Position numbers and translations under genes: made by a program. The notes under the pieces are model-generated. The model was not told the DNA's origin and made no database searches. It saw only the letters and a list, made by a program, of their open reading frames with translations. Shown here piece by piece: positions 37,085 through 47,172 of a stretch of 64,000 nucleotides of DNA (position 1 is the first letter of the stretch; every line of letters begins with the position of its first letter). Source of the stretch: Pseudomonas fluorescens (GTDB lineage Bacteria > Pseudomonadota > Gammaproteobacteria > Pseudomonadales > Pseudomonadaceae); assembly GCA_902825215.1 (NCBI GenBank), contig LR782234.1, positions 3,100,001 to 3,164,000 on the forward strand, in the 5' to 3' direction.

Positions 37085-37581
37085 CCCTCACCCTAGCCCT
37101 CTCCCGGAGGGAGAGGGGACTGACCGCGGGGAATGCGAAAGCTATGCCGACGTGCAATACCGAGTCGAACACAAAATTTGAAAAGCCCAAAGATCGGCCC
37201 CCTCTCCCTCGGGAGAGGGCTGGGGTGAGGGGCGAATCCACCGAAAATCTCGAGCCGTGCGGCGCTTCTAACCACTCAACAATGAGCGTTAGCTCGCGTG
37301 CTCTTGATCTTGCGTCACCGGCGACGTCGGAAGGCTGAGCGCAGGGATTGATCCGGGCGTGGGAGCGCAGCGACCGTACGACGCAGTCGTACACAGCGGA
37401 AGGAGGTGCAGCGAAGCAAACCGTAGCCGCTGCGCCCGGATCGATCCTGGAGCGAAGGAACCCGAGCCTGCGAGGGCCGAACGCAGGAGCAAGCGTTTTG
37501 GGTTACCTTTTTGGCGTTTGAAAAAGGTGACCCGCCGTAAGGGCGGAACCCTAAGTAGCCGTGACCGCAGCAACGGATATG
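37085..37581. repeat. 500-bp structured non-coding repeat, copy A
   Basis: Nearly the same sequence recurs at 60912-61414. It opens with an inverted MITE-like segment (CCCTCACCCTAGCCCTCTCC ... GGGAGAGGGCTGGGGTGAGG, 37085-37232) and continues with about 350 bp rich in hairpins: GTACGAC-gca-GTCGTAC (37376-37392), ATCCGGGCG pairing at long range with CGCCCGGAT, a GGTTACCTTTTT / AAAAAGGTGACC stem (37501-37532) and CCGCC / GGCGG. Frames inside it give only low-complexity Arg/Pro/Ser-rich translations. It follows ugd and precedes the HPP gene; the remaining 290 bp before that gene hold nothing recognisable. Confidence 0.85.
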
Positions 37582-37873
37582 TACACAAAAAAACCAGCGC
37601 CAGAAAGAAAAACCCTAACTCCCACAAGGAATATGCGGTATCGCGGCTAGACCGCCAGCCAATGCACAAGATCGCTCAATCGCGAAGATGCCGAGCTGAT
37701 TAAATTCAAAATTAATGCACTAAATCTGCATTAATATGAATTTGTCAGCATCGACTTTGCCCGGCACACTGTGCGCGTTCCTCCCCCAATGTTGGAACGC
37801 TTCGAGGGCTTTCCGGGTATGCCGGACAAGTCCTTTTTTTTGTCCCGAATTTGCTGCAAAGGATCCGATTCAC

Positions 37874-38563
37874 ATGCTCGCTCGCTGGTTGCCCGCCGCC
37901 ATCAACACCCGCCCCACCGAATGGAGTCGCGCCGCCATCGGCATGGCGCTGGGGACGTTGTTCAGTGTCTGGATGTGCGCACAAGTCTTCGGCCATGACG
38001 TTGCCTATCACCTGATCGGCCCGCTCGGCGCATCGGCGGTGCTGCTGTTCGCCGTGTCCTCGGGCGCCCTCGCCCAGCCGTGGTCGATCCTCGGCGGTTA
38101 CCTGTGCGCCGGCGTCGTGGCGCTGCTGGTCGCTCACGTCCTCGGCCGCACCCTGGGCAGTGCCTGCCTGGCGGCGGGCATGGCGCTGATTCTGATGTGC
38201 TGGCTGCGTTGCCTGCATCCACCGGCCGGTGCGTTGGCATTGACGCTGGTGCTGGCAGACCCCGCCACCATCGCCATGGACTGGAAAGCCATGGAGCCAG
38301 TGATGCTCGGCGCGGTGTGCATGCTCGGCAGCGCCCTCGCCTACAACAACCTGACCCGCATTCGCTACCCGAAACGCCCGGCCGAACCGGCGCCGCTGGT
38401 GACGCCGGTCGATAGCCTCGCCATCACCGCCGAAGACCTGAAACTGGCCTTGGCGGAGATGGAGGCGTTTATCGACGTCACCCCGGAAGACCTTGAGCGT
38501 CTGGTGCATGTCAGTGAGTTGTACGCCAAGCGTCGCAGCATCGGAGAAGTTTTTTCCAAGTAA
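37874..38563 (+). CDS. HPP family membrane protein
   Basis: 229 residues from the ATG at 37874; the frame is open further upstream to 37736 but without a ribosome site or conserved sequence. HPP transmembrane domain with four helices (GMALGTLFSVWMC, LIGPLGASAVLLFAVSSGALAQPW, LGGYLCAGVVALLVAHVLG) and the namesake LHPPAGALAL motif, then a C-terminal soluble tail of about 60 acidic residues. Members have been linked to nitrite transport in plants and cyanobacteria; the bacterial role is not firmly known. Confidence 0.85.
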   Translation: MLARWLPAAINTRPTEWSRAAIGMALGTLFSVWMCAQVFGHDVAYHLIGPLGASAVLLFAVSSGALAQPWSILGGYLCAGVVALLVAHVLGRTLGSACLAAGMALILMCWLRCLHPPAGALALTLVLADPATIAMDWKAMEPVMLGAVCMLGSALAYNNLTRIRYPKRPAEPAPLVTPVDSLAITAEDLKLALAEMEAFIDVTPEDLERLVHVSELYAKRRSIGEVFSK

Positions 38564-38655
38564 TTTTCCGCGGTTCGACTAAGGTAAAAACGCAAACAGC
38601 GCCTGCACATATCCGGGTTGTACACGACAATTTTGCACTGTTACGATCGGCTACT

Positions 38656-38673
38656 GCCCGTGCGCGGGCTTTT
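38656..38673 (+). terminator. possible rho-independent terminator
   Basis: GCCCG-tgcg-CGGGC stem followed by TTTT. It lies about 90 nt after the HPP gene and 33 nt before the next start, so it could end HPP transcription or act as an attenuator in the following leader. The stem is short (5 bp), so this is only moderately likely. Confidence 0.45.
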
Positions 38674-38705
38674 CGAATAAAGACAATAAAAGCAGGGAGT
38701 TACAG

Positions 38706-39812
38706 ATGACAGCTCAGGCTTCATCCCAGCGGACCGCGTCCATGGATGCCACACAAAACGAAGTGCTGGCCGAGGTGCGCAACCACATCGGTCACCTGAC
38801 CCTGAACCGCCCCGCCGGCCTCAACGCCATCACCCTCGACATGGTCCGTCAGCTGCAACAGCAGCTCGATGCCTGGGCCACCGACGCCAATGTGCACGCC
38901 ATAGTTCTGCGTGGCGCCGGCGAAAAAGCCTTCTGCGCCGGCGGCGACATTCGCTCGCTGTACGACAGTTTCAAAAGCGGCGACACCCTGCACGAAGACT
39001 TCTTCGTCGAGGAATATGCCCTCGACCTGACCCTTCATCACTACCGCAAGCCGGTGCTGGCGCTGATGGACGGTTTCGTCCTCGGCGGTGGCATGGGCCT
39101 GGTGCAAGGCGCCGATTTGCGCGTGGTCACCGAGAAGAGCCGTCTGGCGATGCCGGAAGTGGCCATCGGTTATTTCCCGGATGTTGGCGGCAGTTATTTC
39201 CTCTCGCGCATCCCCGGCGAATTGGGCGTTTATCTGGGCGTCAGCGGCGTGCAGATTCGCGCGGCCGATGCGCTGTATTGCGGCCTGGCCGACTGGTATC
39301 TGGACAGCAGCAAACTGGCGCTGCTCGACGAAAAACTCGATCAGATGGAATGGCAGGACACGCCACTCAAATCCCTGCAGAACCTGCTCGCCAAACACGC
39401 CGTACAAACCTTGCCCAACGCGCCGCTGCAAGCCTTGCGCCCGGCCATCGATCACTTTTTTGCCCTGCCGGATGTGCCGAGCATGGTCGAACAAATGCGC
39501 GAGGTCACCGTCGCCAACAGTCATGAGTGGGCGTTGACCACCGCTGATTTGCTCGAGACTCGCTCGCCACTGGCGATGGCAGTGACATTGGAAATGCTCC
39601 GCCGTGGCCGTCAACTGAGCCTTGAGCGGTGCTTTGACCTGGAACTGCATCTGGACCGCCAATGGTTTGCCCGTGGCGATCTGATCGAAGGCGTGCGCGC
39701 CCTGCTGATCGATAAAGACAAGACACCACGCTGGAATCCGCCCACCCTCGCCGAGCTGGACGCTGCGCACGTCGCGAGTTTTTTCCACGGTTTTGATGAG
39801 AGCGGGAGCTGA
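38706..39812 (+). CDS. 3-hydroxyisobutyryl-CoA hydrolase-like (crotonase family)
   Basis: 368 residues; GGGAG 7 nt before the ATG. Crotonase fold with GAGEKAFCAGGDIRSLY, LMDGFVLGGGMGLVQGADLRVVTEKSRLAMPEVAIGYFPDVGGSYFL, the long-form features of 3-hydroxyisobutyryl-CoA hydrolases: about 100 residues longer than enoyl-CoA hydratases, with MPEVAIGYFPDVG. Valine catabolism: releases 3-hydroxyisobutyrate from its CoA ester. The downstream acyl-CoA dehydrogenase, 3 nt later, fits the same route. Confidence 0.88.
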   Translation: MTAQASSQRTASMDATQNEVLAEVRNHIGHLTLNRPAGLNAITLDMVRQLQQQLDAWATDANVHAIVLRGAGEKAFCAGGDIRSLYDSFKSGDTLHEDFFVEEYALDLTLHHYRKPVLALMDGFVLGGGMGLVQGADLRVVTEKSRLAMPEVAIGYFPDVGGSYFLSRIPGELGVYLGVSGVQIRAADALYCGLADWYLDSSKLALLDEKLDQMEWQDTPLKSLQNLLAKHAVQTLPNAPLQALRPAIDHFFALPDVPSMVEQMREVTVANSHEWALTTADLLETRSPLAMAVTLEMLRRGRQLSLERCFDLELHLDRQWFARGDLIEGVRALLIDKDKTPRWNPPTLAELDAAHVASFFHGFDESGS

Positions 39813-39815
39813 GCC

Positions 39816-40967
39816 ATGCACGATCTCGAACTGACTGAAGAACAAGTGATGATCCGCGACATGGCCCGGGATTTTGCCCGTGGCGAAATCGCGCCCCATG
39901 CGCAAGCGTGGGAAAAGGCTGGCTGGATCGATGACGCCCTGGTGGCGAAGATGGGCGAACTCGGCCTGCTCGGCATGGTGGTGCCCGAAGAATGGGGCGG
40001 CACTTACGTCGATTACGTCGCCTATGCGCTGGCCGTGGAGGAGATCTCGGCCGGTGATGGAGCGACCGGCGCGTTCATGAGCATTCACAACTCGGTCGGC
40101 TGCGGCCCGGTGCTCAATTACGGCAGCGACGAGCAGAAGCAGACCTGGCTGGCCGATCTGGCCAGCGGTCAGACCATCGGCTGCTTTTGCCTGACCGAAC
40201 CGCAGGCCGGCTCTGAAGCGCACAATCTGCGCACGCGCGCAGAATTGCGTGACGGCCAGTGGGTGATCAACGGCGCCAAGCAATTTGTCAGCAACGGCAA
40301 ACGGGCGAAGCTGGCGATCGTGTTTGCGGTGACCGATCCGGAATTGGGCAAGAAAGGCCTTTCGGCGTTTCTGGTGCCGACCGATACCGCGGGCTTCATC
40401 GTCGATCGTACCGAACACAAAATGGGCATCCGCGCCTCGGACACCTGCGCCGTGACGCTGAACAATTGCAGTATTCCCGAAGCCAACCTGCTCGGCGAAC
40501 GCGGCAAAGGCCTGGCGATCGCCTTGTCCAACCTCGAAGGCGGACGCATCGGCATCGCCGCGCAAGCACTGGGCATCGCCCGGGCGGCGTTCGAGGCGGC
40601 GCTGGCTTACTCCAAAGACCGGGTGCAGTTCGATAAACCGATCATCGAGCACCAGAGCATCGCCAACCTGCTGGCCGACATGCACCTGCAGATCAACGCG
40701 GCACGTTTGCTGATCCTGCACGCGGCGCGGCTGCGCACGGCGGGCAAACCGTGCTTGTCCGAAGCGTCGCAGGCCAAGCTGTTTGCGTCGGAAATGGCCG
40801 AGAAAGTCTGCTCGTCGGCGATTCAGATCCATGGCGGCTATGGCTATCTGGAGGATTACCCGGTCGAGAAGTACTACCGCGATGCACGGATTACCCAGAT
40901 TTATGAAGGCTCGAGCGAGATTCAGCGGATGGTGATTGCGCGGGATTTGAAGAACTATCAGTTGTAA
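39816..40967 (+). CDS. acyl-CoA dehydrogenase (likely isobutyryl-CoA)
   Basis: 383 residues, full length for the family. Features are [57 protein letters not shown], and the C-terminal [24 protein letters not shown]. The family oxidises the alpha-beta bond of acyl-CoA with FAD. The hydroxyisobutyryl-CoA hydrolase gene 3 nt upstream suggests isobutyryl-CoA as substrate, though specificity cannot be read from sequence. Confidence 0.88.
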   Translation: MHDLELTEEQVMIRDMARDFARGEIAPHAQAWEKAGWIDDALVAKMGELGLLGMVVPEEWGGTYVDYVAYALAVEEISAGDGATGAFMSIHNSVGCGPVLNYGSDEQKQTWLADLASGQTIGCFCLTEPQAGSEAHNLRTRAELRDGQWVINGAKQFVSNGKRAKLAIVFAVTDPELGKKGLSAFLVPTDTAGFIVDRTEHKMGIRASDTCAVTLNNCSIPEANLLGERGKGLAIALSNLEGGRIGIAAQALGIARAAFEAALAYSKDRVQFDKPIIEHQSIANLLADMHLQINAARLLILHAARLRTAGKPCLSEASQAKLFASEMAEKVCSSAIQIHGGYGYLEDYPVEKYYRDARITQIYEGSSEIQRMVIARDLKNYQL

Positions 40968-40980
40968 TGTATCGGCCCCC

Positions 40981-41175
40981 CTTTCCCTCATCGGAACGCC
41001 GCCCGCCCAGCCCTCTCCCAGAGGGAGAGGGAGCCGACCGAGGTGTCTGGCGCTATGCATCGACCTGAAAGACCGGGTTGATTATGGATTCAATAAAGCA
41101 CTTCCAGACCGGCGTAAATCTGAAATATCCCCCAATCAGTCCCCTCTCCCTTTGGGAGAGGGTTAGGGTGAGGGG
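40981..41175. repeat. MITE-like inverted repeat, short form
   Basis: CCCTCTCCCAGAGGGAGAGG on the left and CCCTTTGGGAGAGGGTTAGG on the right, about 110 bp apart, between convergent genes. It corresponds to the first 150 bp of the long elements at 37085 and 60912 but lacks their 350-bp hairpin-rich part. It may serve as a bidirectional terminator. Confidence 0.75.
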
Positions 41176-41203
41176 CTTTTGCTTTTGGCTTTGCTTCTGC
41201 CGC

Positions 41204-41977
41204 TTACTTACCCTGAAACTCAGCCGCCCGCTTGCCGATAAACGCCGCCATCCCTTCTTTCTGATCCTGCGTGGCAAACGCGGCATGGAACACCCGACGC
41301 TCAAACCGCACGCCTTCGCTCAGGTTCACCTCAAAGGCGCGATTGACGCTCTCCTTGATCATCATCGCAATCGGCAATGACTTGTCAGCGATCACCGCCG
41401 CCACCTTCAGCGCCTCATCAAGCAATTCATCGCTTGGCACGATCCGCGCGACGATGCCGCAACGCTCGGCTTCCACCGCATCGATCATGCGCCCGCTCAG
41501 GCACATTTCCATGGCTTTGGCCTTGCCCACGGCGCGGGTCAGGCGTTGGGTGCCGCCCATGCCCGGCAGCACGCCAAGGTTGATTTCCGGCTGGCCGAAT
41601 TTAGCGTTGTCGCCGGCGAGGATGAAGTCGCACATCAGCGCCAGTTCGCAACCGCCGCCAAGGGCGAAACCATTGACCGCAGCGATGATCGGCTTGCGCC
41701 GGTTGGCGACGCGGTCGCTGTCGCTGAACAGATCGTCCATGTAGATCTGCGGGTAGGTCAGCTCGGCCATTTCCTTGATGTCGGCCCCGGCAGCAAAAGC
41801 CTTTTTCGAACCGGTGAGGACGATGCAGCCAATGTTCGCGTCAGCTTCCAGCGCATCGAGGGCCTGGTTCACTTCGCTGACCAGTTGCGCATTCAGCGCG
41901 TTCAGCGCCTGCGGCCGGTTAAGGGTGATCAGGCCAACGCGGCCGTGGATTTCGAGCAGGATGGTTTCGAAAGTCAT
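41204..41977 (-). CDS. enoyl-CoA hydratase
   Basis: 257 residues; AAGGAA before the ATG. Crotonase signatures: [57 protein letters not shown] with both catalytic Glu residues. Short-chain enoyl-CoA hydration. Last gene of the leftward set; 15 nt after the acyl-CoA dehydrogenase. The gene order acyl-CoA synthetase, SDR, thiolase, dehydrogenase, hydratase is, as I recall, that of the P. putida fadDx-fadB1x cluster. Confidence 0.92.
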   Translation of the reverse strand: MTFETILLEIHGRVGLITLNRPQALNALNAQLVSEVNQALDALEADANIGCIVLTGSKKAFAAGADIKEMAELTYPQIYMDDLFSDSDRVANRRKPIIAAVNGFALGGGCELALMCDFILAGDNAKFGQPEINLGVLPGMGGTQRLTRAVGKAKAMEMCLSGRMIDAVEAERCGIVARIVPSDELLDEALKVAAVIADKSLPIAMMIKESVNRAFEVNLSEGVRFERRVFHAAFATQDQKEGMAAFIGKRAAEFQGK

Positions 41978-41992
41978 GAAGAAGATTCCTTG

Positions 41993-43120
41993 TCAGAGAT
42001 TGCGCGAAATGACCATGCGCTGAATGTCGCTGGTGCCTTCGTAGATCTGGCAGACGCGCACGTCGCGGTAGATGCGTTCCAGCGGAAAATCGTTGAGATA
42101 ACCGTAACCGCCGAGGGTTTGCAAGGCCATCGAGCAGACCTTCTCGGCCATCTCCGATGCGAACAGCTTGGCCATCGACGCTTCGACCAGAGCCGGTTGG
42201 CCGCTGTCACGCAGGGCGGCGGCGTAATGGACCATTTGCCGGGCGACGGCGATTTGCGTGGCCATGTCGGCCAGACGGAACGCCACCGCCTGATGTTCAA
42301 TGATCGGCTTGCCAAAGGTGTCGCGCTCACGGGCATAGTCACGCGCCGCTTCGAAGGCCGCGCGGGCCATGCCCACCGACTGCGCGGCGATGCCGACGCG
42401 GCCGCCCTCAAGGTTGGCCAGGGCGATTTTGTAGCCTTCGCCCTCCTCGCCCAAACGATTGGCCAGCGGAACCTTGAGTTCTTCGAAAAGAATTTGGCAG
42501 GTGTCCGAGGCGTGCTGGCCGAGCTTGTCTTCAACCCGCGCGACGCTGTAACCCGGCGAATCGGTCGGCACGATAAACGCGCTGATGCCGCGCTTGCCGG
42601 CGCTCGGATCAGTCACCGCAAATACGATCACCACCCCGGCGTTCTGCCCGGAGGTGATGAACTGTTTGCAACCGTTGAGCACGTAATGATCGCCCTCGCG
42701 CCGGGCGCGGGTCTTCAGGCTGCTGGCATCGGAGCCGGCCTGCGGCTCGGTCAGGGCGAAGGCGCCAAGCATCGCGCCGCTGGCCAGCGGTTTGAGGAAG
42801 CGCTCGCGTTGCTCGTCATTGCCGAACTTGAGGATCGGCACGCAGCCCACCGAGTTGTGCACGCTCATGATCGTCGAGCAAGCGCCGTCGCCGGCCGCAA
42901 TTTCCTCCAGCGCCATGGCGTAGGCCAGGTAACCGGTCTCGCAACCGCCCCACTGCTCCGGCACGAGCATGCCGAAAAAACCGAGTTCGGCCATCTCGGC
43001 GATGGCTTCCCTGGGGAAACGGTGCTCACGGTCCCACTCGGCGGCGAACGGCTTGAGGCGTTCCTCGGCGAACTGCCGGGCCATGTCGCGGATCTGGGTT
43101 TGGTCTTCGTTGGGAATCAT
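41993..43120 (-). CDS. acyl-CoA dehydrogenase (short/branched chain)
   Basis: 375 residues; AAGGATT before the [58 protein letters not shown] and [20 protein letters not shown]. Likely acts on 2-methylbutyryl-CoA or similar in isoleucine breakdown or on short straight chains, given the neighbouring thiolase and SDR. The gap upstream (141 bp) contains a REP pair. Confidence 0.88.
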   Translation of the reverse strand: MIPNEDQTQIRDMARQFAEERLKPFAAEWDREHRFPREAIAEMAELGFFGMLVPEQWGGCETGYLAYAMALEEIAAGDGACSTIMSVHNSVGCVPILKFGNDEQRERFLKPLASGAMLGAFALTEPQAGSDASSLKTRARREGDHYVLNGCKQFITSGQNAGVVIVFAVTDPSAGKRGISAFIVPTDSPGYSVARVEDKLGQHASDTCQILFEELKVPLANRLGEEGEGYKIALANLEGGRVGIAAQSVGMARAAFEAARDYARERDTFGKPIIEHQAVAFRLADMATQIAVARQMVHYAAALRDSGQPALVEASMAKLFASEMAEKVCSMALQTLGGYGYLNDFPLERIYRDVRVCQIYEGTSDIQRMVISRNL

Positions 43121-43153
43121 GGTGAATCCTTAATTCTTGTAACACCACAGAAC

Positions 43154-43250
43154 CCTGTGGGAGCTGGCTTGCCAGCGATGAGGCCGTCACATCCAGCATT
43201 TATGGTGACTGTTCCATTGCCATCGCGGGCAAGCCCGCTCCCACAAGGTC
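43154..43250. repeat. REP pair, inverted
   Basis: CCTGTGGGAGCTGGCTTGCC on the left and CGGGCAAGCCCGCTCCCACA on the right, inside the leftward operon between the thiolase and acyl-CoA dehydrogenase genes. May reduce or stabilise transcript downstream of the thiolase. Confidence 0.8.
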
Positions 43251-43261
43251 AACTGTCAACC

Positions 43262-44455
43262 TCAATAGAGGCATTCCACCGCCATCGCCGTGGCCTCACC
43301 GCCGCCAATGCAGATGGCCGCAATACCGCGCTTGAGCTGTTTCTGCCGCAGCGCCGCCAGCAGCGTCACCAGAATCCGCGCGCCCGATGCGCCGATCGGG
43401 TGACCCAGCGCACAAGCGCCGCCGTGCACATTGAGCTTGTCATGGGGGATTTCCAGGTGCGTCATCGCCGCCATCCCAACCACGGCAAACGCTTCGTTGA
43501 CCTCGAACAGATCGACCTGATCCAGCGCCCAGCCGGTTTTCTTGATCAGTTTCCTGATCGCCCCGATCGGCGCGGTCGGAAACAGCCCCGGCGTGTCGGC
43601 GAACGCCGCGTGACCATGGATCACCGCCAGCGGTTTCAAGCCCAGGGTTTGCGCCTGCGACTGGCGCATCAGCACCAGCGCCGCGGCACCATCGGAAATC
43701 GAGCTGGAGTTGGCCGCCGTCACCGTGCCGCCGTCGCGGAACGCCGGTTCCAGCGAGGCAACCTTGTCCAGCTTGGCTTTTGGTGGCTGTTCATCGTGAC
43801 TGATAAGCACCTGCTCTTTGCCCACGGTCACGGTCAGCGGGACGATTTCGTCCTTGAAGCTGCCGTCCTTGATCGCCTGCTGCGCGCGGGTGGTCGAGGC
43901 GATGGCGAAAGCGTCCTGAGCCTCGCGGCTGAAGCCGTTGGTTTCGGCGCAGTCTTCGGCGAAGGTGCCCATCAGGCGGCCCTTGTCGTAGGCGTCTTCG
44001 AGGCCGTCGAGGAACATCGAGTCGAGCACGCGGCCGTGGCCCATGCGGTAACCGGCGCGGGCGCGATCAAGCAGATACGGCGAGTTGGACATGCTTTCCA
44101 TGCCCCCGGCGATCACCACATCAGCGCTGCCGGCGATGAGCATGTCGTGGGCCAGAATGGTGGTTTCCATGCCCGAACCGCACATCTTGTTGACCGTGGT
44201 GCAGCGCGTCGATTTATCCAGTCCGGCGCCCAGCGCCGCCTGACGTGCCGGTGCCTGACCGAGGCCGGCGGGCAGCACGCAACCGAACAACACTTCATCC
44301 ACCGCATCGCTGGCGACACCCGCGCGCTCGACCGCAGCCTTGATTGCAGCGGCACCGAGTTGCGGCGCGGTGAGGCTCTTCAATTCGCCCTGAAAACCAC
44401 CCATCGGCGTGCGCACTGCGCTGACGATGACAATCGGATCATTGGAAATAGTCAT
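43262..44455 (-). CDS. acetyl-CoA acetyltransferase (thiolase)
   Basis: 397 residues with AAGGAGG before the ATG. Active Cys in NKMCGSGM, NVHGGACALGHPIGASGARILV and the C-terminal CIGGGEATAMAVE with the second Cys. Cleaves 3-ketoacyl-CoA. Within this set it probably releases acetyl-CoA plus propionyl-CoA from 2-methylacetoacetyl-CoA or a related short substrate. Confidence 0.95.
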   Translation of the reverse strand: MTISNDPIVIVSAVRTPMGGFQGELKSLTAPQLGAAAIKAAVERAGVASDAVDEVLFGCVLPAGLGQAPARQAALGAGLDKSTRCTTVNKMCGSGMETTILAHDMLIAGSADVVIAGGMESMSNSPYLLDRARAGYRMGHGRVLDSMFLDGLEDAYDKGRLMGTFAEDCAETNGFSREAQDAFAIASTTRAQQAIKDGSFKDEIVPLTVTVGKEQVLISHDEQPPKAKLDKVASLEPAFRDGGTVTAANSSSISDGAAALVLMRQSQAQTLGLKPLAVIHGHAAFADTPGLFPTAPIGAIRKLIKKTGWALDQVDLFEVNEAFAVVGMAAMTHLEIPHDKLNVHGGACALGHPIGASGARILVTLLAALRQKQLKRGIAAICIGGGEATAMAVECLY

Positions 44456-44467
44456 GGCAGATCCTCC

Positions 44468-45229
44468 TTACTTCGCGGCCATACGCAAGGCGCCGTCGAG
44501 ACGGATCACCTCGCCGTTAAGCATGCTGTTTTCGATGATATGCCGGACCAGCGCGGCGTATTCGGCCGGTTTGCCCAGACGTGGCGGAAACGGTACGCCG
44601 CCGGCCAGTGAGTCGCGCACTTCCGGGGTCATGCCGGCCATCATCGGTGTTTCGAAAATGCCCGGGGCGATGGTCATCACGCGGATGCCGAAGCGCGCCA
44701 GTTCGCGGGCGGCCGGCAGGGTCAGGCTGGCGATCGCCCCTTTGGAGGCCGAGTACGCGGCCTGGCCGATCTGGCCGTCGAACGCTGCCACCGAGGCAGT
44801 GTTGATGATCACCCCGCGCTCACCGTCGGCGTTGGCTTCAGACTCGGCAATCGCCGCTGCGGCAAGGCGCAGCATGTTGAAACTGCCGATCAGGTTGACG
44901 TTGATCACCTGGGCGAAACTGCTCAGTGCATGCGGGCCGGTTTTGCCGAGAATTTTTTCGCCACGGACGATACCGGCGCAATTAACCAGGCCGTTGAGGC
45001 TGCCAAACGCATCCAGCGTCGCCTGCACTGCGGCTTCGGCGGCGGCTTCATTGCTGATGTCGGCCACCACGCTTTTCGCGCCGAGACGCTGCGCCTGAGC
45101 GGCCACGGCCTCGGCGTTCATGTCCACCAGCATCACTTTCGCACCGGCACTGACCAGCAGCTCAGCGGTGGCGGCACCGAGGCCGGAAGCGCCGCCGGTG
45201 ACGATAAAAACCTTGTTCTCGATCTGCAT
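44468..45229 (-). CDS. SDR 3-hydroxyacyl-CoA dehydrogenase (HSD10-like)
   Basis: 253 residues from the ATG at 45229 (AAGGAAA 7 nt upstream); a longer frame to 45451 lies inside the next gene. [18 protein letters not shown] cofactor loop, CAGI, catalytic [24 protein letters not shown] (Ser, Tyr, Lys) and the GIFETPMM segment as in type II 3-hydroxyacyl-CoA dehydrogenases. NAD-dependent oxidation in the isoleucine or short-chain fatty acid route; 12 nt before the thiolase gene. Confidence 0.93.
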   Translation of the reverse strand: MQIENKVFIVTGGASGLGAATAELLVSAGAKVMLVDMNAEAVAAQAQRLGAKSVVADISNEAAAEAAVQATLDAFGSLNGLVNCAGIVRGEKILGKTGPHALSSFAQVINVNLIGSFNMLRLAAAAIAESEANADGERGVIINTASVAAFDGQIGQAAYSASKGAIASLTLPAARELARFGIRVMTIAPGIFETPMMAGMTPEVRDSLAGGVPFPPRLGKPAEYAALVRHIIENSMLNGEVIRLDGALRMAAK

Positions 45230-45245
45230 GAGTGTTTCCTTCGAT

Positions 45246-46910
45246 TCAAGCTGAAACGTTGTGCGCCGCGGCCTCTTGAGCCTTGGCGATTTCCTGGTTG
45301 CGCAAGATAAAGCGCTGCAATTTGCCACTTGGGGTTTTGGGCAATTCGCTGACAAATTCGATTTCCCGCGGGTATGAATGCGCGGCCAGACGCTTGCGCA
45401 CATGTTGGCGCAGTTCTTCTGCCAGCTCGGGGGCTGCGCGGTATTGCGCACTGAGCACGACGAAGGCTTTGACCAGTTCGGTGCGTTCCGGGTCGGGTTT
45501 GCCGACCACCGCTGCTTCGACGACCGCCGGGTGCTCGATCAAAGCGCTTTCGACATCGAAGGGGCCGACGCGATAGCCTGAGGTGGTGATCACATCGTCG
45601 CTGCGGCCGACAAAGCTGATGCTGCCGTCCGGGTTCCATTCGACGGTGTCACCGCTGAGGTAATAGTTGCCGACAAACGCCTTGGTCGGCGCGCCTTCGT
45701 AGCCGCCAAACCAGCACATCGGCGATTGCGGGCGGTCGATGGCGAGAATGCCGGGCTGGCCGACGCCGAGTTCGTTGTACTGTTCGTCGAGCACCACGAT
45801 GCGATGGCCCGGCGAAGCGAAACCGGCAGCACCAACGTGTACCGGGTGGTCTAGGCTGTGGTGGTTACAGAGGACCATGCCCAGTTCGGTCTGGCCGTAA
45901 TGGTCGTGAATGACCACGTCGAGATGGTCGGCAAACCAGCGGATGACTTCCGGGTTCAACGGCTCGCCGGCGCTGCTGACGATGCGCAGTTTGCCCTTGA
46001 TCGACTTGGCGAATTCCTCACCGCCGGCAATCAGCAGGCGATAGGCCGTCGGCGACCCGGTGAGGTTGCTGATGCCGTATTTGTTGATCACCCGGCAGGT
46101 GCTTTCGAGGGTGAATGGGCCGTCGTAGAAAGTGATCGGATGGCCCAGCGCCAACGGCCCGGTGACGCCGAAATAGATGCCGTAGGCCCAGCCCGGATCG
46201 GCGACGTTCCAGAACGCATCTTCCGGGCGTAGATCCACGGCATCGCGGGTGTAACTTTTGAAGGCGACGATGGCCTTGAGTGGCACCGACAGCGCTTTCG
46301 CCGGGCCGGTGGTGCCGGAGGTGAACATCAGCAGGAACGGGTCTTCGCCGGTCAGCAGCACCGGTTCGCATACGTTGGAATAGTTGGCCAGTTCGGCCCA
46401 GAAGCTGTAATCGCCGCGCACGATGCCCTGGCCCTTGGCGCCGCCCACCGTGACCAGCGTCGGGCAATCGGCCACTTCGGCGAGTTTCGGGCGGTTGACC
46501 GCATCGGTCACCACGACTTTTGCCCCGGAGCTGTTCAGGCGGTGCTCGAGGGCTTTGGGGCCGAAGGCGGTGAACAGCGGCTGATACACCGCGCCGATGC
46601 GCCAGGTGGCGAGTACGGTAATCAGCAGCTCGACATTGCGCGGCAACAGCCCGGCGACCCTGTCGCCCTTCTGCACGCCCTGGGCGAGAAGGAAATTGGC
46701 GAAACACGCGGCTTTGTCTTGCAGGTCAGTGAAGGTGTACGTCGCACTGCTGCCGTCGCGCCCCTCCCAGAACAACGCAATGCGCCCCGGCAAGGCGTGG
46801 CGGTCGCAACATTCGACACAGGCGTTGAGCGCTGCAAGCGAACCGCTGAGCGCGGCCTCGACGGTGTGCTGATAGTTGAACTGTGCGGTAGCAGACAAGT
46901 AATCGCGCAT
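45246..46910 (-). CDS. acyl-CoA synthetase (AMP-binding)
   Basis: 554 residues. ANL-family motifs: [13 protein letters not shown] (A3), YGQTELGM (A5), [26 protein letters not shown] (A7/A8) and [14 protein letters not shown] with the catalytic Lys. It resembles acetate/propionate/medium-chain ligases rather than long-chain FadD. It activates the acid entering the downstream beta-oxidation genes. First gene of the leftward operon, 16 nt before the SDR gene. Confidence 0.92.
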   Translation of the reverse strand: MRDYLSATAQFNYQHTVEAALSGSLAALNACVECCDRHALPGRIALFWEGRDGSSATYTFTDLQDKAACFANFLLAQGVQKGDRVAGLLPRNVELLITVLATWRIGAVYQPLFTAFGPKALEHRLNSSGAKVVVTDAVNRPKLAEVADCPTLVTVGGAKGQGIVRGDYSFWAELANYSNVCEPVLLTGEDPFLLMFTSGTTGPAKALSVPLKAIVAFKSYTRDAVDLRPEDAFWNVADPGWAYGIYFGVTGPLALGHPITFYDGPFTLESTCRVINKYGISNLTGSPTAYRLLIAGGEEFAKSIKGKLRIVSSAGEPLNPEVIRWFADHLDVVIHDHYGQTELGMVLCNHHSLDHPVHVGAAGFASPGHRIVVLDEQYNELGVGQPGILAIDRPQSPMCWFGGYEGAPTKAFVGNYYLSGDTVEWNPDGSISFVGRSDDVITTSGYRVGPFDVESALIEHPAVVEAAVVGKPDPERTELVKAFVVLSAQYRAAPELAEELRQHVRKRLAAHSYPREIEFVSELPKTPSGKLQRFILRNQEIAKAQEAAAHNVSA

Positions 46911-47045
46911 TGCCAGAATCCCTCGGTGTTTTTATTAGGCTGGGAACCGTAAACAACAGAGGAATAGTCGCGCTGAGCCGGGGCTGGGGCAATGGTCAAA
47001 GCCATCAAGCTGGTTGACTGGTTTGGCCAAAACACTGGCGAAGAT

Positions 47046-47155
47046 GATCGTTCCCATGCTCTGCGTGGGAATGCAGCCCCGGACGCTCTGCGTCCTTCCG
47101 GGTTGGGACGCGGAGCGTCCCTTGAGGCATTCCCACGCGGAGCGTGGGAACGATC
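47046..47155. repeat. long near-perfect inverted repeat, GATCGTTCCCA family
   Basis: Outer arms GATCGTTCCCATGCTCTGCG and GCGGAGCGTGGGAACGATC, inner arms GGACGCTCTGCGTCC and GGGACGCGGAGCGTCC, and a small central loop. It would fold as a single long hairpin on either strand. It lies between the synthetase start and the AraC gene end. Translations across such elements give the spurious HAERGND-type proteins familiar from Pseudomonas annotation. Confidence 0.85.
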
Positions 47156-47172
47156 AGTCATGCGGCGTCGGC

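Noticed and set aside
37085..37669. Frames of 60-126 residues inside the 500-bp repeat
   Set aside because: They are Arg/Ser/Pro-rich, occur on both strands, and appear again in copy B in several frames; the DNA structure explains them.
41546..44611. 1021-residue open frame on the + strand
   Set aside because: It is antisense to four genes with clear family motifs and ribosome sites (hydratase, acyl-CoA dehydrogenase, thiolase, SDR). Its composition is rich in His, Gln, Arg and Val, as typical of GC-rich shadows.
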